Shown here in pieces: positions 44,809 to 53,842 of a stretch of 64,000 nucleotides of DNA. Below the pieces are notes generated by a model. The model saw only the letters and a list, made by a program, of their open reading frames with translations. It was not told the DNA's origin and ran no database searches. Position numbers and translations under genes: made by a program. This DNA comes from Deltaproteobacteria bacterium (GTDB lineage: Bacteria > Myxococcota_A > UBA9160 > UBA4427), in assembly GCA_029261855.1 (NCBI GenBank), contig JAJDAN010000043.1, forward strand, positions 1-64,000. The letters run 5' to 3'. Positions within the stretch are counted from its first letter, which is position 1, and each line of letters starts with the position of its first letter.

Positions 44809-45537
44809 TCAAGGGGAATGCCCCCGGAAGAGCGCCAGCGGGTCGTCGCCCCCGAGCACCTCGTCGGCTGCGCCCAGTGCCACGAGCCGGCCTTCGTGCA
44901 GGACCGCCACCCGCGAACAGAGCTGGCGCGCCTCGTTCAGGTCGTGGGTGCACAGCACGACCGTGCGCTGGCCGCGCAGGCCTGCGATCACCTCCCGCAC
45001 CTCCGCGCGCTGCAGCGGGTCGAGCCCGCTCGTGGGCTCGTCGACGATCAGCAGCGGCGGCTCGTCGAGGAAGGCCTGGGCGAGGGACACCCGCTGCTGG
45101 TAGCCCTTCGAAAGGTTCCCGACCAGGCGGTCGGCGTGGTCGCCGATGTCGAAGCGGCGCAGCGCCGAGTCGATCGCGGCTTCGAGCGCCGCACCCGAGA
45201 GCCCGCGCAGACCGCCCGCAAAGCGCAGCCCCTGGCGCACCCGCAGGTCCGGGTACAGCTGCGGGCGCTCCGCGGAGAAGCCGATGCGCTCGTGCACCGC
45301 GCGCGGGTTCACGCCCGGCGAGATGCCGTCGACGAGCACGCTGCCCGCCGTCGGCAGCAGGTAGCCGGTCACCAGCCGGATGAAGGTCGTCTTGCCGGCA
45401 CCATTCGCGCCCAGCAAGCCGAAGGTCTCACCGCGCTCGATGGCGAGGTCGAGGGAGTCGAGCACCAGGTGGTCGCCGAACGCCCGACACAACCCGCGCG
45501 CCTCGACCCGAGCGCCGGCGGCGGGTGCAACAGACAT
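44809..45537 (-). CDS. ABC transporter ATP-binding protein (GldA-like)
   Basis: 242 residues from ATG 45537; a TTG at 45558 would add seven. Walker A is GANGAGKTT, the signature is LSKGYQQRVSLAQAF, Walker B is LLIVDEPTSGLDP and the switch His is in CTHDLNEA. The LSKGYQQR form is typical of ABC-2 exporters of the GldA/NatA group. It is the first gene of the three-gene exporter operon and powers it by ATP hydrolysis. Confidence 0.9.
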   Translation of the reverse strand: MSVAPAAGARVEARGLCRAFGDHLVLDSLDLAIERGETFGLLGANGAGKTTFIRLVTGYLLPTAGSVLVDGISPGVNPRAVHERIGFSAERPQLYPDLRVRQGLRFAGGLRGLSGAALEAAIDSALRRFDIGDHADRLVGNLSKGYQQRVSLAQAFLDEPPLLIVDEPTSGLDPLQRAEVREVIAGLRGQRTVVLCTHDLNEARQLCSRVAVLHEGRLVALGAADEVLGGDDPLALFRGHSP

Positions 45538-45640
45538 CTGGCCCGTCTCAGCACTCAACGAGGTCGCGTCCCATCGTGAGCATGTTACGCAAGCCCAGCG
45601 AGCACAGTTACCGCCGAATCGAGCCGGGCCACCAGATCCC

Positions 45641-45800
45641 GAATCCCACAGTGCGCCGGACCCTCAACGCAGATCGCTCCAGCCTGGCTACCAGACGCCT
45701 CTCTACACGAGCGGCGCCGCGAATCTCACAGTGCCCGGGACCCTCAACGCAGGTCGATTGAGCCTAGCTACCAGACGCCCGTCGATGCGAGCAACGCCCC
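45641..45800. repeat. 80-bp tandem repeat, two units
   Basis: Units 45641-45720 and 45721-45800 align without gaps at an 80-bp period. Shared blocks include gaatc-c-cacagtgc, ggaccctcaacgca and gctaccagacgcc. A decayed third copy may precede them, since agccgggccaccaga at 45622-45636 matches the unit. The array fills the space between aroA and the ABC operon. It encodes no protein I can recognise. Confidence 0.6.
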
Positions 45801-45805
45801 GTGCC

Positions 45806-47107
45806 TCAAAGGTGTTTCAACACCTCAAAATAGTCAGGCCAGGTCTTCACGACGCAATTCGGGTCTTTGATGATGACCCCCGGCACCCGCAGCCCCGCCA
45901 GCGAGAACGCCATCGCCATGCGGTGGTCGTCGTAGGTCTCGATCTGCGCGCCGTGCAGCGGGCCGGGCTGGATGCGCAGCGAGCTCTCCGTGGCTTCCGC
46001 GCGGGCGCCCAGGCGCTTCAGCTCGGTTTCGAGGGCCGCGAGCCGGTCGGTTTCCTTGATGCGGATGTGCGCCACGTTGGTGATGGTCGTCGGGCCGTCG
46101 GCGAACAGGCACAGCACCGCGTAGGTGAGGGCGGCGTCGCTCATGTGGTTCATGTCGACTTCGCCGAGGCTTTTGAGGCCGTTTTCCGGTCCTTCCACCG
46201 TCACGCTCGAGCCGTCCCGGGTGACCTGGCAGCCCATGCGTTCGAGCAGCCCGAGGATGCCGAAGTCCGACTGGTGCGAGCGGTCCGGGATGTTCTCGAT
46301 GCGCACGCGCCCGCCGGCGATGGCGGCGGCGCAGAAGGGATACGTGGCCGCAGAGGCGTCTGGCTCGATGTGGTAGTGGCGCGGTCCGTAGTGGGCGCCG
46401 GCGCGCACGCTCAGGGCTTCGCGGCCCGGGCCGTCCAGCCAGGCGACTTCGGCACCGAAGGCCTTCATGACGTCGATGGTGAGGTCGATGTACGGTCGTG
46501 ACACGATCACGTCGTCGACGAAGCGCAGGGTCACGTCGTACTGGGCGTACGGCGCCGCCATCAGGACCGCCGACACGTACTGGCTCGAACGACTGGCATC
46601 GATCTCGATCTCGCCGCCGCTGAGTCCGCCGCCTTCGAGCACCACGGGGGGGCAGCCGTTCTCGCCCTCGACGTGAGCCCGGGCGCCCAGTGCGGATAGC
46701 GCATCGACCAGGTCGGAGATCGGGCGCTCGCGCATGCGCGGACCGCCGTCGACCACGACGGGCCCATCGGCCAGGCACGCCGCCGCGGTCACGAAGCGCG
46801 CGGTCGTCCCGGAATTGGCGGTGTACAGCGGCGCGGGTGGGCCCAGCAGCTCGCCGCCGCGACCGCCCACCAGCCAGGGGTCGTGCTGGCTGTCGAGGTG
46901 GATGCCGAGGGCCGTCAGCGCGCCCCGCATGACCTCGGTGTCCTCGCTTTCGAGGCCGCCGTAGAGATGCGATTCACCGCGGGCGAGGGCCGCGCAGATG
47001 AGGGCGCGGTTGGTGATGCTCTTCGACCCGGGCACCCGGACGGTGACGTCCAGGGGCCCACGGGGCTCGATGGGCAGCGCGGCAGTGCGGTCTGTGGACT
47101 GTGACAA
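45806..47107 (-). CDS. aroA: 3-phosphoshikimate 1-carboxyvinyltransferase (EPSP synthase)
   Basis: 433 residues from TTG 47107; the frame is open to 47302 but the extra 65 residues are low-complexity and exceed family length. EPSP synthase motifs are PGSKSITNRALICAALARGE, TANSGTTARFVTAAACLADG (the glyphosate-region strand), IRIKETDRLAALETEL and YDDHRMAMAFSLAGLR. It joins shikimate-3-phosphate and PEP in the chorismate pathway. Divergent from serA with 294 bp between. Confidence 0.92.
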   Translation of the reverse strand: MSQSTDRTAALPIEPRGPLDVTVRVPGSKSITNRALICAALARGESHLYGGLESEDTEVMRGALTALGIHLDSQHDPWLVGGRGGELLGPPAPLYTANSGTTARFVTAAACLADGPVVVDGGPRMRERPISDLVDALSALGARAHVEGENGCPPVVLEGGGLSGGEIEIDASRSSQYVSAVLMAAPYAQYDVTLRFVDDVIVSRPYIDLTIDVMKAFGAEVAWLDGPGREALSVRAGAHYGPRHYHIEPDASAATYPFCAAAIAGGRVRIENIPDRSHQSDFGILGLLERMGCQVTRDGSSVTVEGPENGLKSLGEVDMNHMSDAALTYAVLCLFADGPTTITNVAHIRIKETDRLAALETELKRLGARAEATESSLRIQPGPLHGAQIETYDDHRMAMAFSLAGLRVPGVIIKDPNCVVKTWPDYFEVLKHL

Positions 47108-47401
47108 CGCGGTTTGATTCCTGGCCTGATTCTCGCGGATCCGGCGACCGGGGGCGCAGGGGCCGCTAGACTCCCGCCGGCTCGCGCGCGGCCGTCCGTC
47201 GGGCGCCGAGACTAGCGCACCGTTGACACGCCCGGAGCGCTTCGGCAGACTCGTCTGCCGTGCCAAAATCCCGTTTCGATTCGCATACTTATCCTGAATC
47301 ACCGAGTGACGTCACCAGGCGAGATCCCGTCGCGATGAGCGGCATCGAACCGCAACACCGTCCTCGAGCGATCGAGAGATAGAAAAGAGAAGGAGCTCAC
47401 C
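47108..47401. promoter_or_regulatory. aroA/serA divergent intergenic region with palindrome
   Basis: Holds TTGACA at 47224-47229 and a perfect dyad cggcaga-ctcg-tctgccg at 47244-47261. A candidate -10 (TATCCT) lies in an AT-rich stretch near 47290, but its spacing from TTGACA is too long to be one promoter. A strong ribosome site (AAGGAG, six bases before GTG 47402) belongs to serA. The aroA start codon is uncertain, so part of this region could be coding. Confidence 0.4.
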
Positions 47402-48982
47402 GTGGCGAAGGTCCTCGTCTCGGACAACCTCGCGGCCCAGGGACTCGACGTGTTGCGTCGGGCGAGTGGCATCGAGCTCGTCGAGAAGCCCGGTCTGCCC
47501 CCCGACGAACTGCTCGTCGAGATCGCTGACGCCGAAGGGTTGGTCATCCGCAGCAACACGAAGGTCACCGCGGAAGTCATCGCGGCTGCGACGAACCTGA
47601 AGGTCATCGGCCGCGCCGGCATCGGCGTCGACAACGTCGACGTGGCCGCCGCCACCGCGCGCGGCATCGCCGTGCTGAACACGCCCGAGGGCAACAACAT
47701 CACCACCGCCGAGCACGCCATTGCGCTGCTCGTGTCGCTGGCGCGCCACATCCCCCAGGCCACCGCCTCGATGAAGGCCGGCAAGTGGGAAAAGAAGAAG
47801 TTCCAGGGGATGGAACTCTACAACCGCACCCTGGGCGTCATCGGTCTCGGCAACATCGGCCGCATCGTGGCGCTCCGCGCCCAGGGTCTTGGCATGAAGG
47901 TCGTCGCCTACGACCCGCCGATCTCGAAGGAAGCCGCCGGCAAGCTCGGCGTCGAGCTGGTTTCCATGGACGAGCTGTTCGCGCGTTCGGACGCCATCAC
48001 CGTGCACGTGCCCAAGACGAAAGACACCACGGGCATGCTGAACAAGAAGACCTTCGCCAAGATGAAGCCCGGCGTGTTGCTCATCAACGCGGCGCGCGGC
48101 GGCATCATCGACGAGGCCGACCTCTACGCCGCCCTCGACAGTGGCCAGGTGGGCGGCGCTGCCCTCGACGTGTTCGTCGAAGAGCCGCCGCCGTCGGACC
48201 ACCCGTTGCTCGGCCACGACCGGCTGATCTGCACGCCGCACCTGGGTGCGTCCACCGAGCAGGCCCAGGTGAACGTGTCCGTCGCCGTGGCCGAGCAGGT
48301 GCGCGACTACCTGCTCGAAGGCATCGTGCGCAACGCCATCAACGTGCCGTCGATCTCGCCCGAGCTGCGCGAGGAAATGGCGCCGTACTTCGCCCTCGCC
48401 GAGAAGCTGGGCCGCTTCCACGGCCAGCTGGCCGCCTCGAAGATCCATCAGGTGGAAGTCGAGTACGCGGGCGAAGTGGCGGAGATGCGCACCGCGCCCA
48501 TCACCATCGTGGTGCTGAAGGGCCTGCTCGAAAACATCAGCGACCGGGTCAACATGGTGAACGCGCCGCTGATCGCCCAGGAGCGAGGAATCAAGATCAT
48601 CGAGAGCAAGGTCAGCCGCGCCCAGGACTTCACCAGCTGCATCACCGTGCGGGTGAAGGGCACGGTGGATCGCCTGATCGCCGGCGCCGTCTTCCACGGC
48701 GGCCAGCCGCGCATCGTGCGCATCGACGACTTCATGCTCGAAGCCATCCCGGAAGGCCCGACCCTGTTCCTGCTGAATCACGACGAGCCCGGCGTGGTCG
48801 GCACCGTGGGCACGGTGCTCGGCGAGGGCGGCATCAACATCTCGCGCATGCAGCTCGCGCTGGTGCCCGAACGTCGCGAAGCCGCCATGCTCGTCAACGT
48901 CGACCCGCTGCCGAACGAAGAAGTCATGGAGCGCCTGCGCAACGTGTCGCACATGATCTCCGCCCAGGTCCTGGAGCTGTAG
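47402..48982 (+). CDS. serA: D-3-phosphoglycerate dehydrogenase, long form with ACT domain
   Basis: 526 residues, the type 1 long form. The NAD-binding motif is VIGLGNIGRIVALRAQGLG, with the catalytic Arg in NAARGGIIDE and the His in HLGAST. The allosteric substrate-binding domain follows (about 315-450), and a C-terminal ACT domain (FLLNHDEPGVVGTVGTVLGE) suggests serine feedback. It commits glycolytic 3-phosphoglycerate to serine. GTG start with AAGGAG six bases upstream. purA starts two bases after its stop, so serine and AMP synthesis are coexpressed. Confidence 0.95.
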   Translation: MAKVLVSDNLAAQGLDVLRRASGIELVEKPGLPPDELLVEIADAEGLVIRSNTKVTAEVIAAATNLKVIGRAGIGVDNVDVAAATARGIAVLNTPEGNNITTAEHAIALLVSLARHIPQATASMKAGKWEKKKFQGMELYNRTLGVIGLGNIGRIVALRAQGLGMKVVAYDPPISKEAAGKLGVELVSMDELFARSDAITVHVPKTKDTTGMLNKKTFAKMKPGVLLINAARGGIIDEADLYAALDSGQVGGAALDVFVEEPPPSDHPLLGHDRLICTPHLGASTEQAQVNVSVAVAEQVRDYLLEGIVRNAINVPSISPELREEMAPYFALAEKLGRFHGQLAASKIHQVEVEYAGEVAEMRTAPITIVVLKGLLENISDRVNMVNAPLIAQERGIKIIESKVSRAQDFTSCITVRVKGTVDRLIAGAVFHGGQPRIVRIDDFMLEAIPEGPTLFLLNHDEPGVVGTVGTVLGEGGINISRMQLALVPERREAAMLVNVDPLPNEEVMERLRNVSHMISAQVLEL

Positions 48983-48984
48983 CC

Positions 48985-50273
<1,289 letters not shown>

Positions 50274-50277
<4 letters not shown>

Positions 50278-51017
50278 GCGAGCCGCGCGCCGAGAACCGT
50301 TCTTCACTGGGCGCCGGCGAGCATCTGCGGATCGTCTCGGCCAACCTGTTCAACGGCCGGGTCGACCCGCACTGGCTGCTCGATCTGGTGGTGGCCCTGC
50401 GCGCGGACGTCGTCGCGCTGCAGGAGGCTGAACCGCGCCACTACGAGACGCTCGCCCGCGCGCTTCCTCACGGCGCATTCCACGAAGGCCGTCGCAGTTC
50501 GGGCATGGGGCTGTGCCTGCGGCACGCACCCGCCGAAGCCCGGGCGATCCCGCTGGCCTGGCGTCCGGCGCCCTGGATGCGGCTATCGCCCGCGAACTGG
50601 CCCGGCCTCACGCGCCCCCTCGAAGTGGTGGCGGTCCACATCGCCGCGCCCCACGTCTACACACCGCCGGGCTACGGCTTCTGGCTGCGGCGCAAGCAGA
50701 TGCAGCAGCTCGAGGCGCACTTCAGCGACCAGGTGCACGAGCAGGGCGACCCGGCAACGGTGGTGATCGGCGACTTCAACGCCACACCCTTGTGGCCCGT
50801 CTACCAACGCATGGCCGGGCAGCTCACGGACGCCGCCGTCTCGACGGCCCAACGCCGGGGGCGCGCCGCCGAGCCGACCTGGGGAGCGATCCGTCGCGGA
50901 CCCCGCATGCTGCGCATCGACCACGCGTTCACCCGCGGCGTCGAAGCGAGCGACCTCCACGTGGTCGACCTCGAGGGGTCGGACCACAGCGCCCTGGTGG
51001 TCGATCTCGCGCGCTGA
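50274..51017 (+). CDS. endonuclease/exonuclease/phosphatase (EEP) family protein; CTG start proposed
   Basis: 247 residues if translation begins at CTG 50274, which overlaps the purA TGA (CTGA). The first canonical in-frame start (GTG 50388) would delete the first core strand and the metal-binding Asn in LRIVSANLFNGRVD. No ATG/GTG/TTG precedes it in frame within 200 bp. EEP motifs are VVALQEAE (metal Glu), VVAVHIAAPH, VVIGDFNATP and the catalytic GSDHSALVVDL. Mg-dependent phosphodiesterase; the target (nucleic acid or phospholipid) is unknown. Confidence 0.75.
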
Positions 51018-51025
51018 CGAGCGGT

Positions 51026-51061
51026 GCGTGAGTGAGTGAGTGCGTGGGTGAGTGAGTGAGG
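51026..51061. repeat. GTGA microsatellite
   Basis: A run of gtga tetranucleotides with two variants (gtgc and gtgg) spans the short gap between the EEP gene and the convergent membrane protein gene. The tract stops at the minus-strand stop codon (51064) and may vary in length between strains. Confidence 0.6.
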
Positions 51062-51063
51062 GG

Positions 51064-51522
51064 CTACTTCGCCGGCGAGTCGCTCGTTTCGGCGGCGGGT
51101 GGCCCGGTCAGGGTCGCCAGCTTCGAGAGCCGGACCTGGAGGGTCGCGATCTCCTGGTTCACGTTGTCGACGAGCGAACGAAGGTCGCTGTACGCCGCCT
51201 CGGCGATCTCGGCCCGGCCTTCCGCCTGTTGGAGCGCAAGCGTCTTGCTGAGGCCTTGGGATTGAGAGGCGCGGATGGTTTCGTACTGCAGCCAGTTGAC
51301 GGCGGCGGAGCCCGCGAACGCGATCACGAGGAGTACCACCAGGAACCAGGCGAGGCCGCTTCGTCGGGCCTTGGGCGCCGGGGGCTCGCTGGTCTCGTCG
51401 CGGTCGGGTTCGTTGGACTGATTCGTCGGCGACGACGAGGGGTCGTTGGCGTCGAGGCCGGCGTCCGCCGGGTCGTCGTGTGCGGATCCAACGAGGGGCG
51501 TAGGGGTGGGGGATGTGGACAT
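51064..51522 (-). CDS. single-pass membrane protein with coiled-coil, unknown function
   Basis: 152 residues from ATG 51522 with AGGAG nine bases upstream. The N-terminal 50 residues are acidic and Pro/Ser/Asp-rich, followed by one membrane helix (GLAWFLVVLLVIAFAGSAAV). The C-terminal half is a coiled coil (about 85-140, LQQAEGRAEIAEAAYSDLRS, then NVNQEIATLQVRLSKLATL). The topology resembles small envelope-anchored coiled-coil proteins; I recognise no family. Confidence 0.6.
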   Translation of the reverse strand: MSTSPTPTPLVGSAHDDPADAGLDANDPSSSPTNQSNEPDRDETSEPPAPKARRSGLAWFLVVLLVIAFAGSAAVNWLQYETIRASQSQGLSKTLALQQAEGRAEIAEAAYSDLRSLVDNVNQEIATLQVRLSKLATLTGPPAAETSDSPAK

Positions 51523-51644
51523 GGCGTTCTCCTGCTGTGCTCTTGGTTTTGGTGTCGCAGATGGGTTCGTGCGTCTGCTCGATCGCGCCCCGACAGGACT
51601 CGCTGAGTCGTCAGCTGCTGCCGAGGCGCAAGCGGGCACCGGTT

Positions 51645-52151
51645 CTAGGGCGTTCGGAGCCGATCGGCGGCGGCCTGCGCTTCTCGCTCTGCCGCCGTGC
51701 TGCCTTCGGCAACGCCATCGGCGACGTCCTGGGACGCGTCGCGGACGGCGCCGGTCGCGCCGTCGACTGCCGACTGGGCGGTCTCGCTGGCTGCGTCTGC
51801 AGTGTCGCTGATCGCGCGGCCCGTCGAATCGACCGCCTCACCCGTCGCCGTCTTGGCGCGGTCGTAAGCTGCGCCGGTGGCCGCCTTGGTCTTGTCGTAG
51901 GCCTCGCCGGTTGCGGCCTTGGTCTTGTCGTATGCCTCGCCAGTTGCGGCCTTCGTCTTGTCGTATGCCTCGCCAGTGGCTGTTGCTGCCTTGCCGACGG
52001 CGTCCTGGGCGTCGCCCATCGCCTCCCGTCCCGCGGCGGAAACGTCATTCAGGCTGTTCGTGAGGGCTCCGTCACTGCCTTCCTCCTGGCTGCACGCGAT
52101 CGCGAGCGGGATGAGGGTCATGGCAGAGACCAGTAGGGTGAGTCGCTTCAT
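51645..52151 (-). CDS. LEA-like lipoprotein with 11-residue repeats
   Basis: 168 residues from ATG 52151 (GGAGGA eight bases upstream). The lipobox is LAIAC. The mature protein has tandem 11-residue helical repeats (KTKAATGEAYD three times, then variants) followed by Ala/Thr/Asp-rich amphipathic helix. The 11-mer period is that of LEA group 3 and apolipoprotein-like helices that coat membranes or protect proteins in dehydration. Assignment is by pattern only. A candidate promoter hexamer TATACT lies at 52415-52420 on its strand, far upstream. Confidence 0.65.
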   Translation of the reverse strand: MKRLTLLVSAMTLIPLAIACSQEEGSDGALTNSLNDVSAAGREAMGDAQDAVGKAATATGEAYDKTKAATGEAYDKTKAATGEAYDKTKAATGAAYDRAKTATGEAVDSTGRAISDTADAASETAQSAVDGATGAVRDASQDVADGVAEGSTAAEREAQAAADRLRTP

Positions 52152-52563
52152 CGGTTCATTCCTCCGTGAGCCCGCACGACGGCGGGCAGTTCCCCGTGCG
52201 GCGAGCGCAAGAGGTCGGCCAATGGGCCTGAGCGAGGCGCGCCGATCGTGCGCGTCTGCCTCGCGTGTCATTGCTGTTGGTGGGATCTGCCTCGCCGCGG
52301 ACCTTGGCCTCGACGCTTCCCGCATCGAGGCCCCCTGTCGATCCGTTGGCGGCGAACCGGATTGGTTCGCCCCTGGGACGGGGCCCGGTCGTAAGACTCG
52401 GCTCAGCTCGGGTCAGTATAGGCCGCGCGGCGTACACGTCGCTGTGACGGCCGCAGATCGTCTCGATCGCGGCGGCGAAATCGAGCCGCTTCGGGGTGGA
52501 TGTCCGCGTCTTTGCTCGCGAAACGGATGTGTGCCCGGCCGCGAGCCAGGGCTCGCCTCGCTG
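52152..52563. other. 412-bp intergenic region, no gene seen
   Basis: Lies upstream of the LEA-like lipoprotein and downstream of the acidic small protein, both on the minus strand. The only signal I can point to is TATACT on the minus strand (complement of 52415-52420) with a poor -35 partner. Open frames here look like composition artefacts. Confidence 0.4.
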
Positions 52564-52917
52564 CTAGGACCGGGGACTGCCGTAGGTCACGCGCAGGTAG
52601 CGCAGGAACTGCTGCTCGTCGTCCCGCCGGTCCTGGGGCTCGAAGTTCCCCAGCGGATCGAGGAACTCGACCCATTCCATCGGCTCGTCGTAGGGATCGA
52701 TGCCGAGTCGCCCGAGACCTTCGACGGCCTCTTCGTAGGTCTCGACCCAGTCGATCCATTCGTCGTCGACATCGGCGTCGTCCATGCCGTCTTCTTCGTA
52801 GGCCTGCTCCGCCGCGATCTCGCGCAGGCTGCGACACATGGACTCGATGTGTTCGTCGTCGAGCTGCGGGACTGCAGCCTCGATCTCTTCGTGGATGGGA
52901 TCAACGACTGCCGCCAT
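52564..52917 (-). CDS. acidic small protein, unknown function
   Basis: 117 residues, very acidic (a run such as EEDGMDDADVDDEWIDWVE) with a mostly helical prediction by eye. No signal peptide, so cytoplasmic. I recognise no family. It overlaps the upstream 90-residue gene by 17 bp on the same strand, so the two are probably cotranslated. It could be an acidic partner or inhibitor. Confidence 0.55.
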   Translation of the reverse strand: MAAVVDPIHEEIEAAVPQLDDEHIESMCRSLREIAAEQAYEEDGMDDADVDDEWIDWVETYEEAVEGLGRLGIDPYDEPMEWVEFLDPLGNFEPQDRRDDEQQFLRYLRVTYGSPRS

Positions 52918-53173
52918 GTCGGGCTACCTCCTCATAGAGTCGATCGACGAGCCGCTGGATGCGCTCGACCTGGATCTCGACCCGCATCGGCGGGCCAGTG
53001 ATGCCGTCCGCCCGCTGTGCCAGATCGCGGGCTTGCATGTGGAGCTTCCGAAGTGCGCCTCCTTCACTGCCGTTGGCCCTTTCCCGGGCGACGTCGATGG
53101 TGGTGATCAGATCCAAAAGCTCGACCTGCAGGTCGTCCAATGACTCGGCCGTGGAGGGGCTGGAGGGGCTCAT
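52901..53173 (-). CDS. small helical protein, unknown function
   Basis: 90 residues, helical and coiled-coil-like (SLDDLQVELLDLITTIDVAR, then VEIQVERIQRLVDRLYEEVA). No membrane segment. It overlaps the acidic 117-residue gene downstream by 17 bp, so the two probably form a complex. I recognise no family. Confidence 0.5.
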   Translation of the reverse strand: MSPSSPSTAESLDDLQVELLDLITTIDVARERANGSEGGALRKLHMQARDLAQRADGITGPPMRVEIQVERIQRLVDRLYEEVARHGGSR

Positions 53174-53842
53174 CTAGTTCTGGGGCGCTCCTGGGGCTGG
53201 GGTCCGGGGTTGGGTTTCTGGGTTGGTTGCCTGTCCGTTCAGCGTTGAGCCCAAGCAACTCGCGTGCCCGTTCGGTCGAATGGCCTCGCCGGCTTGAGAG
53301 CTGTTTGAGTCCACAGGCGTCGAATTTTCGGGCGCCGAGGCTCCGCTCGATTCGGAGGTTCCGACACCGAACCGGGATTTCGGGGGGCCCACCACCGCCT
53401 ACCTGGCCGGAACCGGAGTTCCGGCTTGCTGCGGGTGCGCGGCCTTCTGCCGCGCACGTCCCAACCATTTGGGGCGCCGCGGGCGGACCCACGAAGGCCG
53501 GGTGGGCTCGCTCGGCAGGGCGGGGGGCACGACCAGGGGCGGGCGCGTGGTCTTGGAAGCCCTTCGGGTGGCCTCTTCGCAGAGGGGGGTATCGGTCCCG
53601 TCGGGAACCGGCGGATGATCCAGGGGGTCGAGGGGCGTAGGCGTGCGCGGGGACATCGTCCGATACCACAGCAAGACGCGTACCAGCTGCGCCAGACGGC
53701 CCCCGGCTGGCGCAGCGCCCTCCGAGCAGGTCATAATGCCTCGCACCGGGGCCATCCCACCGTCGGATCAGAGGCGGAGGCTCCGAAATCTGGAAACCCC
53801 GTCGGTGTTCGTGTCGGTGCCGAGCGGGTCGCGAGCGAGTCC
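53174..53842. other. 669-bp region without a recognisable gene
   Basis: Between the small helical gene (minus strand) and the sigma-54 regulator (plus strand). Open frames on both strands have poor composition (Pro/Arg/Gly-rich) and no domain I know. It has a perfect hairpin gccggaac-cgga-gttccggc at 53407-53426 and the large dyad at 53686-53716. A minus-strand segment near 53660-53700 resembles a tRNA D-arm but has no T-arm. It may be a decayed gene or a long regulatory region. Confidence 0.4.
53686..53716. promoter_or_regulatory. 10-bp dyad upstream of sigma-54 regulator
   Basis: gctgcgccag (53686-53695) and ctggcgcagc (53707-53716) form a perfect 10-bp inverted repeat with an 11-bp spacer, a centre-to-centre distance of two helical turns. 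A -10-like CATAAT follows at 53732-53737. This looks like an operator or upstream activator site for the regulator at 53843. Confidence 0.5.

Noticed and set aside
47108-47302. 65-residue N-terminal extension of AroA
   Set aside because: It would exceed EPSP synthase length and is low-complexity Arg/Pro/Gly. TTG 47107 gives the standard 433-residue enzyme, though this start is not proven.
53640-53720. tRNA-like sequence on the minus strand
   Set aside because: A D-arm-like GGCGCAGCTGGTA and a GTG triplet in a possible loop are present. The anticodon stem does not pair and no T-arm (GGTTCGAATC-type) follows, so I do not call a tRNA.
53399-53755. 118-codon Pro/Arg-rich minus-strand frame
   Set aside because: No domain, no ribosome site, and the part reading GGRLAQLVRV is a known artefact of translating tRNA-like DNA.
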